This document shows, one piece after another, positions 16,676 through 24,626 of a stretch of DNA of 55,084 nucleotides (position 1 is its first letter; each line of letters begins with the position of its first letter). Source of the DNA: Microbacteriaceae bacterium VKM Ac-2854 (lineage in GTDB: Bacteria; Actinomycetota; Actinomycetes; Actinomycetales; Microbacteriaceae); the NCBI GenBank assembly GCA_013205085.1, contig JABMLH010000013.1, positions 1-55,084 of the forward strand, given 5' to 3'. The position numbers and the translations under genes are program-made. The notes beneath the pieces were generated by a model. It saw nothing but the letters and a program-made list of their open reading frames with translations, was not told where the DNA came from and searched no databases.

Positions 16676-16696
16676 TGTCTACCTGCGCGGTAGACT
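16669..16696 (+). promoter_or_regulatory. Candidate leaderless promoter of the TetR gene
   Basis: TTGTCA (16669-16674) and TAGACT (16691-16696), spacer 16, place the transcription start at or next to the GTG at 16703. An inverted repeat GTCTACC-TGCGC-GGTAGAC (16677-16695) covers the -10 region. No Shine-Dalgarno sequence precedes the GTG, which fits a leaderless message. Confidence 0.5.
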
Positions 16697-16702
16697 GAAG
16701 CC

Positions 16703-17302
16703 GTGATCGCCGCCGCGCCGTACCACCACGGCAACCTCCGCGCCGAGCTCCTGGCTGCGGCCGAGCGAACGCTCGGCGACGTCGGCGCCGAAGGGCTCTC
16801 GCTCCGCGCCCTCGCCCGCGAACTCGGCGTCAGTCACGCCGCCCCCGCGAAACACTTCGCCGACAAGCGCGCCCTGCTGGATGCACTCGCGATCGAGGGA
16901 TTCTCCCGGATGGTCGTCGACTTCCAGGCGGCCACGGCCCGGTCGGGCCCGTCCAGTCGCGACCGGCTCCAGGCCCTCGCCACCAGTTACCTCGCCTTCG
17001 CCGCCGCGAATCCCTCGTTGCTCGCCCTGATGTTCGAGCACAAGACGGAGCCGGACGCCTCCCCGGAGGTCGTCGCCGCCGGCCACGGCTCGATGGCGTT
17101 GGCCGTGGCGCTCGTCACGGAGGGGCAGGCGGCCGGTGAGATCGTCGCCGGCGACCCCAAGCGGATCGCCACCGTCGCCTTCGCCGCCGTCCACGGCATC
17201 GCCACTCTCGGGGCGGGCGGGCTGCTGGAGGGCACACCGACGGCCGAGATCCTGCCGGACGCGATGGCGACACTCTGGACGGGCCTCGCCGCCGAGCGCT
17301 GA
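16703..17302 (+). CDS. TetR-family regulator
   Basis: This 199-residue regulator has an N-terminal helix-turn-helix (GLSLRALARELGVSHAAPAKHF) and a TetR C-terminal ligand and dimer domain containing FAAANPSLLALMFEHK. It probably represses itself and the divergent SDR gene through the palindrome at 16657-16674. The start is the GTG at 16703, likely leaderless. The gene converges with the AraC-type gene with only four bases between their ends. Confidence 0.88.
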   Translation: MIAAAPYHHGNLRAELLAAAERTLGDVGAEGLSLRALARELGVSHAAPAKHFADKRALLDALAIEGFSRMVVDFQAATARSGPSSRDRLQALATSYLAFAAANPSLLALMFEHKTEPDASPEVVAAGHGSMALAVALVTEGQAAGEIVAGDPKRIATVAFAAVHGIATLGAGGLLEGTPTAEILPDAMATLWTGLAAER

Positions 17303-17306
17303 TCGG

Positions 17307-18167
17307 CTACCGCGTGCCTTCGGTCAACGGCGTCCCACCGGCCATGAGTTCGAAGGCGTTCAGAGCCCGGATGCGGCGGAGGTACTTCGTCGGGCTGGTG
17401 TTCGCGACCGTAAAAGCTCGCGAGAGTCGGCGGCGGCTGACGTCGAGTTCCTCGGAGAGGACATCGATGTCGAACGCGGGATCGCCGGAGTTCTCGAGAA
17501 TGAGGCCGGCCGCTCGACGGTAGAGGTTCCACGACGCGATCGCGTCGGAGCGGGTGCCGACGGTGGCGATCGAGGTGGCGGCCACGGCGGACAGGCACGA
17601 TTCGACCGCGAGACGCAGGCCGATGATGCCCTCGGCCTCCGGGTCGAGGTCGGTATCGAGCACGGTGTTCGCGAACGCGACGAGCATGTCCAGGCTGCCG
17701 CTGTCGCCCATCAGCGCCCGACCGGCCAGGTCGCCCTGCGGATTCGGGATCTGGATACGAGCCCAGGTGGTCTCGATCTGCAGGACCAGAACGGGCGTGG
17801 AGTTCGTGAACGAGACGATGTCGGCGTCGTCGTGGAAGACGACCGTTCCCGGGGCGATCTCCGAGACGACACCGTCCAGGCCACCTGCGCTCGCGCCGCG
17901 GAGGAAGACGCTGCTGGTGACCCGGCCGATCTCATCGACGGGGCGACGGAGGACATCGATGGAGGTGAAGGACACACGGCGCAGAATGAAGTCGTCGTAG
18001 TGCAGCTCGTCCGCGGTGAGGTGGAACTCTGCGCTGGAGCGGAGGGTGACGTAGCCGCGCTCGCGCAGCCAGCGGACAGCCTCTTCGCCGGTCAGGGATA
18101 CCCGTTGCACCTGGCGCGTCCGGCGACGGACCCGCGGCGGAACGACGCGATCATCTGCTTCCAGCAT
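17307..18167 (-). CDS. AraC-type regulator lacking the second HTH
   Basis: This 286-residue protein aligns along most of its length with the AraC-type regulator encoded at 18406-19311; both have a WL..RG(Y/F) start, an ADE...LRR segment and an IQIE motif. The DNA-binding domain has the first helix-turn-helix (DVLSEELDVSRRRLSRAF) but stops after NAFELMAGG, about 45 residues short, so the second helix-turn-helix is missing. I prefer the ATG at 18167 (AGAGG nine bases upstream) over 18176. It could be a natural short variant or a truncated gene. Confidence 0.75.
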   Translation of the reverse strand: MLEADDRVVPPRVRRRTRQVQRVSLTGEEAVRWLRERGYVTLRSSAEFHLTADELHYDDFILRRVSFTSIDVLRRPVDEIGRVTSSVFLRGASAGGLDGVVSEIAPGTVVFHDDADIVSFTNSTPVLVLQIETTWARIQIPNPQGDLAGRALMGDSGSLDMLVAFANTVLDTDLDPEAEGIIGLRLAVESCLSAVAATSIATVGTRSDAIASWNLYRRAAGLILENSGDPAFDIDVLSEELDVSRRRLSRAFTVANTSPTKYLRRIRALNAFELMAGGTPLTEGTR

Positions 18168-18205
18168 CGCCCTCATCCTCTGCGCACTCCCGCACCTCGC
18201 GGCAG

Positions 18206-18244
18206 GTGTTTCCGACCGTTCCTCGCGTGTTTCCGACCGTTCCT
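18206..18244. promoter_or_regulatory. Tandem 18-bp direct repeats upstream of the short AraC gene
   Basis: GTGTTTCCGACCGTTCCT occurs exactly twice, at 18206-18223 and 18227-18244, a 21-bp period or two helical turns. This is the geometry of AraC-type half-sites. They lie 39 bp before the short AraC gene. The core GACCGTTCCT recurs inverted at 19379-19388, between the second AraC gene and the Tat-protein gene. Confidence 0.75.
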
Positions 18245-18405
18245 ACAGGCCTGCCGACACCATAGCCCGCGGTGACCCCCGATCAAACAGAGCCGCGAAC
18301 AACAATAGAATATTCGTCGCAATTCGACGTGTCGACCGTCATCACACGGCTTGACAGCGCCCTCACTGGGCTTTTATCCGATGTACCCGACGCATCGGTG
18401 AGTGG

Positions 18406-19311
18406 TCAACGGTCTCGATCCGGTCCGAGTTCGCGGGCGATCACACTGCGCATCGTTTCGAGGCTGTTGAACCCGGTCTGACGGGCGATTCGTTCGAGGT
18501 CCGTCCGAGCCGTGAACGGGTGCGCGGACATCAGCGCTCGCGCGTTCTGGGCGCGGGTGCGCTGCAGATATCGCAACGGCGTGGTGCCGGCCGCGCGGAA
18601 GGCGCGCTGGAGGTAGGTCTTCGATACGGCGAGATATCGCGTGATGTCCTCCAAAGAGAAGTCGGGATTCTCCGCATTCGACTCGATGTAGGCGGCGGCG
18701 CGCTGGAACAGGCGGCGCTGAGCCGAGGAGGTGATCGCGTCGGCCGAGGTCGCGGCGCTCTGGATCAGAACGGCGGAGAGGGTGGATTCGATGGCCCGAC
18801 GCACGTATCCGAAGCCGCCGTCGCTGGGGGTGACCGACGAGTTCAGAACGACCGTCGCCAGACTGGCGAAGATCTGGGCGAAGCTCTCGGCGGCGAGGAT
18901 GGGCCGGTCGCCGGCTCGGTCGATTCCGAGCAGGCGGCTCCATTCCGATTCGATCTGGATGAGAGCCAAAGGGCCCACGGAATCGATGCGCAGAGGTTGG
19001 CTGCAATCGCGCACGAGCAGCATTCCGGAGCCCAGCATGGCCGCGTCCGGCAGATGGCCGTCGATGACCGCCTCCCCCTCCAGAGCGAATGTCGCCGTGA
19101 ACCGATCGCGTGCGGCGGGGTCGGCGCGCACCGTCGCGCTGAGCCCCGACACCCAGAACCGTCGCAGCAGGAAGCCGGACTGTGCGACTTCGTCAGCGAA
19201 GAGGTGCAGCGTCGGCGCCGGCTCGTGCGGCTGGAACCCGCGGCCGGCCAGCCAGTTCAGGGCGGCATCGTTGTGCATCGCGACACCGCGTTCAGCCCAG
19301 GGAACACGCAT
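18406..19311 (-). CDS. AraC-family regulator
   Basis: This 301-residue regulator has an N-terminal domain of AraC-binding-like type and a complete C-terminal AraC domain with two helix-turn-helix units (SLEDITRYLAVSKTYLQRAF and LERIARQTGFNSLETMRSVI). It is paralogous to the shorter regulator encoded next to it on the same strand. I use the ATG at 19311 with GAAAGA in front; another ATG lies 11 codons downstream. Its target is unknown; the exported-protein gene read divergently is a candidate. Confidence 0.85.
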   Translation of the reverse strand: MRVPWAERGVAMHNDAALNWLAGRGFQPHEPAPTLHLFADEVAQSGFLLRRFWVSGLSATVRADPAARDRFTATFALEGEAVIDGHLPDAAMLGSGMLLVRDCSQPLRIDSVGPLALIQIESEWSRLLGIDRAGDRPILAAESFAQIFASLATVVLNSSVTPSDGGFGYVRRAIESTLSAVLIQSAATSADAITSSAQRRLFQRAAAYIESNAENPDFSLEDITRYLAVSKTYLQRAFRAAGTTPLRYLQRTRAQNARALMSAHPFTARTDLERIARQTGFNSLETMRSVIARELGPDRDR

Positions 19312-19378
19312 TCTTTCGCGCCTCCAACCCTGAATCGCTATTCCGAACAACCGTGAACACCATGCCATAAAACCGGTG

Positions 19379-19388
19379 AGGAACGGTC
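19379..19388. promoter_or_regulatory. Third copy of the AraC-locus core motif
   Basis: AGGAACGGTC is the reverse complement of the ten-base core found twice upstream of the short AraC gene. It stands 68 bp before the second AraC gene and about 410 bp before the Tat-protein gene, so it may serve either. Confidence 0.45.
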
Positions 19389-19404
19389 AGATGCGCATTA
19401 CGCG

Positions 19405-19716
19405 GCGAAAGCGCCCAAAGCAGAGGGTGAGACGTGCGAATCAATTCGAGAACGACGATCGAATGCGGGTCGGCCTCGATAATTCGGCCCGACTTCTCCG
19501 CGGTAGTCCGAGACAGCAGAAACCTCTCGATGAGGCACCGAGTCCCGACTGCGCCGCCATCCCCGCCGGTCGATCGCGACCACGGCGGAGTCCGCCGGCA
19601 TCGGGCCTTCAGGGCACCCGGACGCATCGGGCCGGCAAAGATGTGAGGCCGGCGCCGCCCGAACCCCGCCCCGATGCGAAAGCGCACAAAAGCTCGGGTG
19701 AGAGATGCGAATCGAT
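19405..19716. repeat. 41-bp near-identical direct repeats upstream of the Tat-protein gene
   Basis: 19405-19445 and 19676-19716 align without gaps over 41 bases with about eight mismatches, sharing GCGAAAGCGC, GGGTGAGA and TGCGAATC. They are 271 bp apart in a gene-free stretch (19312-19797) between divergent genes. I see no coding sequence there. They may be binding sites or remains of a duplicated promoter. Confidence 0.7.
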
Positions 19717-19797
19717 GAGATTGCGTCACCTCGAGAAACCCGAGCCGCCATATTGAGTGCCGTCCGTCGCCACCGCCGGGCATAAAGGAGGCAATTC

Positions 19798-20658
19798 ATG
19801 CAGAACATCAATCCCGAACCGGGCTCCGCGCTCCAGCGCCGCACCCTCGTCCAAGGCGCAGCATGGACCATCCCCGCCGTCGCCGTCGCCACCGCGGCGC
19901 CGATGGCGGCCGCCAGTGGCACCGACCCGTGGGACGTCGCGATCACGTCCGGCTGCTCGTTCAACGTGCCGGGCTCCGTCTTCCTCTTCAACGGCTTCCG
20001 CGTCGCGGCGGACCCGAACACCGTCCAGCCGCAGAACGTGCTGCAGATCACCGAGACCGGTGAAGGCACCTTCACGTACAGCTGGCCCTCCCCGGTGCCG
20101 CCGATCATCGGCGCCGGCCCGCAGAACGCCGCGGATGCCGCGATCCGAGTCGCCCTCGAGGCGGTCTCGTTCGCCTACGCGACGACGATGGTCGCCCTGG
20201 TCATCGCTCAGGCCACCCTGAACGCCGTGGGCAACAAGGTGAACGCGCCGTTGTGGGTCATCCCGAACAACATCCTCGAGTTCGCCTCCTTCACTCAGAC
20301 CCTCACCTACACCGGCGGCACCGGTCTCGGTCGCACCGCGCACCTCGAGGTCGTCTTCGACATCTCGCGCATCGTGACCGTCACCGGTCTCAACTCCGGC
20401 GAGACGACCGGGTGGGGCTACATCGGCGCGATCCTGCCGCCGCAGATCAACTCCCTCCCGGCGTGGAACATCGCCATGGCGACGATCACCGCCATCTCCG
20501 GCGGCCTGGGCCTGCCCGTTGTCATCGCGCTGAACGCGGCCGCTGCCAGCATCGTGCCGGAGCTGACGCTGACCGCGGTCGGCAACTGGACCGACGCCGA
20601 CAACGTCAACCACGCGGGCGCCCAGATGGGCAACGACGTCCTCCAGAACGGCTGCTGA
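19798..20658 (+). CDS. Tat-exported protein of unknown function
   Basis: This 286-residue protein starts with a twin-arginine signal, QRRTLVQGAAWTIPAVAV, ending near PMAAAS, so it should be folded before export. The mature part is small-residue-rich with two long hydrophobic stretches. It contains one cysteine shortly after the signal (TSGCSF) and one as the last residue, which could form a disulfide joining the two ends. A near-perfect AAAGGAGG seven bases before the ATG predicts high translation. I recognise the leader style from actinobacterial surface proteins but no named family. Two AraC-type regulators lie upstream. Confidence 0.75.
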   Translation: MQNINPEPGSALQRRTLVQGAAWTIPAVAVATAAPMAAASGTDPWDVAITSGCSFNVPGSVFLFNGFRVAADPNTVQPQNVLQITETGEGTFTYSWPSPVPPIIGAGPQNAADAAIRVALEAVSFAYATTMVALVIAQATLNAVGNKVNAPLWVIPNNILEFASFTQTLTYTGGTGLGRTAHLEVVFDISRIVTVTGLNSGETTGWGYIGAILPPQINSLPAWNIAMATITAISGGLGLPVVIALNAAAASIVPELTLTAVGNWTDADNVNHAGAQMGNDVLQNGC

Positions 20659-20820
20659 CCTCGTCGCCCGGCGCTACGACGCACCGCTGTCGTGGCGCCG
20701 GGCGAGCGGATTCCGACTATGGCGGGCGTGATCACCCAGATGCCGGATCGGCGTCGCCCGCCGAAGTCCCCGAACCACCTCGCGCCCCCACCTCCGACTC
20801 GGATCGGGGCCGCGAGGAGA

Positions 20821-20940
20821 AGATGTAGTCGTTCCGCTGGAGGCGGCCGGGTCGCCTCGCGAAACGACTGCACGGTCGGCGAACTCCCCCGTGAGTCGAC
20901 CACAGGGCCACGACTGGCGGGTCGTGGCCCTCTTTTTGTT
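20821..20940 (+). ncRNA. Candidate structured RNA ending in an intrinsic terminator
   Basis: Three consecutive hairpins are visible. The first pairs AGTCGTT (20827-20833) with AACGACT (20863-20869) and contains AGGCG/CGCCT. The second pairs GGTCG plus ACTC with GAGTCGACC (20874-20901) around a C-rich loop. The third is the terminator at 20904-20931. The region is 160 bp past the Tat-protein stop and carries no convincing gene. It may be an independent small RNA or the structured 3' end of that message. No clear promoter was found. Confidence 0.4.
20904..20940 (+). terminator. Strong Rho-independent terminator
   Basis: AGGGCCACGAC (20904-20914) and GTCGTGGCCCT (20921-20931) form a perfect 11-bp stem with a six-base loop, followed by CTTTTTGTT. 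It ends plus-strand transcription ahead of the convergent MFS gene. Confidence 0.92.
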
Positions 20941-21036
20941 CCCCGGCTGTCGATGCCGCCACAGCATGATCGGGTCGCTCGGGCCGGCTCTCCGGGAGAC
21001 TCCTCGCCGCCGTCGACCCGAACGGGTCCGTCGGTC

Positions 21037-22299
21037 TCAGCGCACCTTACGGATCGGGATCACCACGGCGGCGCCGAGCAGAGCGACGATCCCGGCGCCC
21101 CAGAGCAACGCCGGGTAGTTGTCGCCACCGCCCAGGCCGAGCAGGAGCAGACCGAGCGCCGGAGCGACGGACTGCGGCAGCGCGTTGGCGATGTTGACGA
21201 CGCCGAGGTCCTTGCCCGGCTTGTCGGGATCCGGCAGGACGTCGATCACCAGCGCGGTGTCGACGGCCGCATAGACACCGTAGGCGAGGCCCATGATGAT
21301 CTCGGCGATATAGAACATCAGAACCGAGTCGGCGAACGCGAGCAGGACCAGGCCCACTCCGAAGATGAGCGTGGAGCCACCGACGAAGATCTTGCGGCGC
21401 CCGAGCTTGTCCGAGAGCCAGCCGGAGACGGCGGTGCCGGCGAACAGCGCGATCGTGTAGAACAGCACACCGGTCGCCACCGCGGTCACGGCAGCGGTCG
21501 CCTCGAGTCCGAGGTGGCTCTGCATGTAGAGCAGGCGGTAGGTGGTGAACATGTATGTCGCCAGAGTGACGAGGAACCGCGACCACCAGGCGAGGCCGAA
21601 GTCGGGGAAGCGCAGCGGGTTCGTCCAGAAGGTTCCGGCGATCCGCAGCCAGGAGAACGGTCGCGTCTCGTACTCCGGCAGCTTGTCCGGCGTCACCAGG
21701 CAATAGACGACGACGAGCAGGACCCCGAGAACGCCGGGCAGGATGAACAGCAGCGGGATGTTCTGCACCAGCAGCACCGCGCCGTAGGTGCCGGCCAGGA
21801 TGGACACGTTCTGCGCCAGCGCCATGATGCTCGACGCTCGCCCGCGCTGCGCCTCCGGCACGTTGTCGGCGAAGCTGGCGACCAGGGCCGAGGACGCCGC
21901 GTTGGAGGCGAGCTGGCAGACCAGCCAGGCGAGCGTCAGTGTCAGGACGTCCGTCGTCGACGCCATCCAGGCCAGACCGGCGAGCAGGCCGACGATGCCG
22001 CCGAGAAGCCACGGGCGGCGTCGACCCCATCGCGTGCGAGTGCGGTCGCTCAATGCCCCGAACACCGGGTTGCCGATCACGGCACCGAGGGCGCCGATCG
22101 GCAGCACCGAGCCGACGATCGAGGTCGGATCCGCCGGGTTCATCTCGGCGGCCTTCAGCTGCATGCTGACGACGACGGGCGACAGGATCGCGATGAAGAT
22201 GCCGAACTGGGCCAGACCCAGGGCACCGATGTACCAGTTACTGACGCGCTCGGTCGGCACGCCGACCGTGTAGGGGTGAGCTGGTGCGTGGGTCGCCAT
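21037..22299 (-). CDS. MFS transporter under LacI control
   Basis: This 420-residue protein has twelve predicted membrane segments. The loop motif DRTRTRWGRRRPW between segments 2 and 3, and DKLGRRK in the second half, are typical of MFS sugar carriers related to the SLC45/GPH-like groups. It probably imports a glycoside or sugar, as inferred from the LacI regulator next to it. Start ATG at 22299 with GAGGAG six bases before it; an ATG two codons upstream is too close to that site. Confidence 0.85.
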   Translation of the reverse strand: MATHAPAHPYTVGVPTERVSNWYIGALGLAQFGIFIAILSPVVVSMQLKAAEMNPADPTSIVGSVLPIGALGAVIGNPVFGALSDRTRTRWGRRRPWLLGGIVGLLAGLAWMASTTDVLTLTLAWLVCQLASNAASSALVASFADNVPEAQRGRASSIMALAQNVSILAGTYGAVLLVQNIPLLFILPGVLGVLLVVVYCLVTPDKLPEYETRPFSWLRIAGTFWTNPLRFPDFGLAWWSRFLVTLATYMFTTYRLLYMQSHLGLEATAAVTAVATGVLFYTIALFAGTAVSGWLSDKLGRRKIFVGGSTLIFGVGLVLLAFADSVLMFYIAEIIMGLAYGVYAAVDTALVIDVLPDPDKPGKDLGVVNIANALPQSVAPALGLLLLGLGGGDNYPALLWGAGIVALLGAAVVIPIRKVR

Positions 22300-22318
22300 C
22301 GACATCTCCTCGGTGAAG

Positions 22319-22365
22319 TTAGCTCGTGCTAAAGCGACGAGCGGAATCAACTTAGCTCGTGCTAG
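22319..22365. promoter_or_regulatory. Paired LacI-type operators of the MFS gene
   Basis: TTAGCTCGTGCTAA (22319-22332) and TTAGCTCGTGCTAG (22352-22365) are near-palindromes 33 bp apart, just upstream of the MFS gene. On the minus strand a candidate promoter, TTGCGT then TAAGTT with a 17-base spacer, overlaps the upstream operator. The next gene upstream encodes a LacI-family protein. Confidence 0.8.
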
Positions 22366-22432
22366 TAGTTGACGCAACCGACGAGGAGGGAGCCTGTCGC
22401 CGGAATCGGTCGACGCGGTCCGCTCGGAGGCC

Positions 22433-23473
22433 TCAGCGGTGCGTGCGCGCGGCCCCGGTCGACGTACGGATCGTCAACGTCGCCGGAGTACGCCGGTCGG
22501 TCGGCTGCTGATTCGGATCCGCGAGGCGCGCCACGATCGCCGCCAGCGTCGCAGCCACCGACGCCTCCACATCCTGACGCACCGAGGTCAGGCTGTTGAA
22601 CGAGAGTGCCGCGACAGCGCTGTCGTCGAAGCCGACGATCGACACGTCGCCGGGCACATCGACGCCGGCGCCGGCGAAGACCGCCCGCACCGCGGCGGCG
22701 CCTTGATCGCTGCACACGATGACCGCCGTCGGCAGCTGCGGCCGAGCGAGCAACCGCCGAGCGGCTGCCGCCGCCTCCTCCTCCGCGAAGCCGCTGTCGA
22801 CCACATCGATGCCGTCGGTCAGGCCGGCCGCCGTCATCGCGTCTCGATACGCCTGAGCCCGATCCGGCCCGACGAGGCCGTCCCGGCCGCCGACGTAGAC
22901 GATCTCGCGGTGCCCGAGCTCGACCAGGTGCCCGACGGCGAGCCGCAATCCTTCGGGATCGTCGGCATGGACAGCGTCGGCGCGCGGGTCGGCCGAGCGC
23001 TCCCCCAACCAGACCACGGGCATCTCGGCGATCGCGCGAACGAGCGCCGGCGACTCCGGGTCCGGATTGAAACACGCGAGCGCCTCGATGCGATGTCCCC
23101 GCAACTCGGTGACGACCCGTTCCGTGTCCCGCTCCGGCCCGATCGGCCCCAGGACGACGCCGTAGCCGGCGGCCTTCGCGCGCACCAGGATCCGCTCGAC
23201 GAACGGCGCCTCGAAGGCGTTGCCGACGACGAACAGCACGCCGATCAGTCGAGAGCGCGACTGCCGGAGCAGCCGCGCGGAGGCGTTCGCGCTGAAGCCG
23301 ATCTCGGCCGCTGCCGCGAGCACCCGCTCCCGAGTGCGCTCGCTGGGTCCGGGGAGATCGCGCAGCGCCATCGAGACCAGCTGCCGCGAAACGCCCGCGC
23401 GGATCGCGACGTCTTTCATCGTGGGCGGACGGCTCTCGGCCGCGATCGCGCTCGGTCCACTCTGCTCGGCCAC
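22433..23473 (-). CDS. LacI-family transcriptional regulator
   Basis: This protein has about 346 residues, with helix-turn-helix and hinge (TMKDVAIRAGVSRQLVSMAL through NASARLLRQSRS) and a sugar-binding effector domain ending at the C-terminus. It is the likely repressor of the MFS gene through the paired TTAGC-type operators. The start is uncertain: the GTG at 23473 has a CACAAT hexamer six bases upstream and may be leaderless, while a GTG at 23536 has no ribosome-binding site. A perfect 18-bp inverted repeat at 23483-23500 just upstream may be its own operator. Confidence 0.85.
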   Translation of the reverse strand: MAEQSGPSAIAAESRPPTMKDVAIRAGVSRQLVSMALRDLPGPSERTRERVLAAAAEIGFSANASARLLRQSRSRLIGVLFVVGNAFEAPFVERILVRAKAAGYGVVLGPIGPERDTERVVTELRGHRIEALACFNPDPESPALVRAIAEMPVVWLGERSADPRADAVHADDPEGLRLAVGHLVELGHREIVYVGGRDGLVGPDRAQAYRDAMTAAGLTDGIDVVDSGFAEEEAAAAARRLLARPQLPTAVIVCSDQGAAAVRAVFAGAGVDVPGDVSIVGFDDSAVAALSFNSLTSVRQDVEASVAATLAAIVARLADPNQQPTDRRTPATLTIRTSTGAARTHR

Positions 23474-23482
23474 GCCTCCATT

Positions 23483-23500
23483 GTGCTCGAATCCGAGCAC
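23483..23500. promoter_or_regulatory. Inverted repeat before the LacI gene
   Basis: GTGCTCG-AATC-CGAGCAC has perfect 7-bp arms and lies ten bases upstream of the GTG at 23473. It could be an autoregulatory operator; its GCTCG half resembles the operators of the MFS gene. Confidence 0.45.
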
Positions 23501-23642
23501 AGCGGAGCGTGCACCGCGGGGTGATGCCGATTCCACTCAAGGAGGTAATCCCGGAACCCCCATCGGCAGTACCTGGATCGGCTTGCGGCCACGCCCTTGA
23601 CTGAGGAGGAACCGAACCGGCTCACCGCTGAAGGGACACCCC

Positions 23643-24626
23643 ATGGACTACACCCGCCTCGGAGGCTCCGGCCTCACGGTCAGCCGCATCTCGCTCGGCT
23701 GCATGAGCTTCGGCTTGCCCGGCACCGGCCGCGACTGGAACCTCGACGACGACGCCGCCGAGCCGATCTTCCGCCAGGCGCTCGAGCTCGGCATCACCTT
23801 CTGGGACACCGCCAACGTCTACGGCCGCGGCAGCAGCGAAGAGATCGTCGGTCGCGCCATCCGCCGCTACTCCTCGCGCGAGCAGATCGTGCTCGCCACC
23901 AAGGTGTTCAACCCGATGCACGACGGGCCGGGCGGGCGCGGGCTCTCGCGCAAGGCGATCCTGGAGCAGGTCGACGCTTCGCTGACCCGGCTCGGCACCG
24001 ACTACGTCGACCTGCTGCAGATCCACCGCTTCGACCCCGAGACGCCGGTCGAGGAGACGATGGAAGCGCTGCACGACGTCGTCAAGGCCGGCAAGGCGCG
24101 CTACCTCGGCGCCTCCTCGATGTGGGCCTGGCGCTTCGCGAAGATGCAGTACGTCGCCGAGTTGCACGGCTGGACGAGGTTCATCTCGATGCAGGACCAG
24201 TACTCGCTCACCCACCGCGAGGAGGAGCGCGAGATGTTCGGTCTCCTCGCCGACCAGGGCGTCGGCTCGATCCCCTGGAGCCCGCTGAACGCCGGCCGGA
24301 ACGCGCGGCCGTGGGGCGATGCGTCAACCGAGAGGGCGAAGTCGAATCCCGATGTCGACATGTTCGGGAATCCGCTCTTCCTCGACTCCGACAGGGCGAT
24401 CGTCGACACGATCGAGAAGATCGCCGCCGAACGCGGGGTGCCGATGGCGCAGATCGCGCTCGCCTGGGTGCTGCGCAACCCGGTCGTCGACTCCGTGCTC
24501 TCCGGCGCGACGAAGCCGCACCACCTCACGGATGCGGCCGCCGCACTCGAGATCCGGCTGACCGACGACGAGGTCACCGCGCTCGAGGCCGGATACGTGC
24601 CGCGCACCCCCACCTACTTCGCCTGA
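23643..24626 (+). CDS. Aldo/keto reductase
   Basis: This 327-residue NADPH-dependent oxidoreductase of the AKR superfamily has the catalytic-tetrad segments DTANVYGRG (Asp, Tyr), ATKVF (Lys) and LLQIHRFD (His). A C-terminal cofactor-binding segment follows (SGATKPHHLTDAA). The substrate is unknown. GAAGGGA precedes the ATG. The stop codon overlaps the next start (TGATG), so it is translationally coupled to an MFS transporter. Confidence 0.9.
   Translation: MDYTRLGGSGLTVSRISLGCMSFGLPGTGRDWNLDDDAAEPIFRQALELGITFWDTANVYGRGSSEEIVGRAIRRYSSREQIVLATKVFNPMHDGPGGRGLSRKAILEQVDASLTRLGTDYVDLLQIHRFDPETPVEETMEALHDVVKAGKARYLGASSMWAWRFAKMQYVAELHGWTRFISMQDQYSLTHREEEREMFGLLADQGVGSIPWSPLNAGRNARPWGDASTERAKSNPDVDMFGNPLFLDSDRAIVDTIEKIAAERGVPMAQIALAWVLRNPVVDSVLSGATKPHHLTDAAAALEIRLTDDEVTALEAGYVPRTPTYFA

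Noticed and set aside
20692-22332. Plus-strand open frame opposite the MFS transporter
   Set aside because: It has biased composition (Gln, Asp, Arg) typical of the antisense of a membrane-protein gene, and no recognisable domain.
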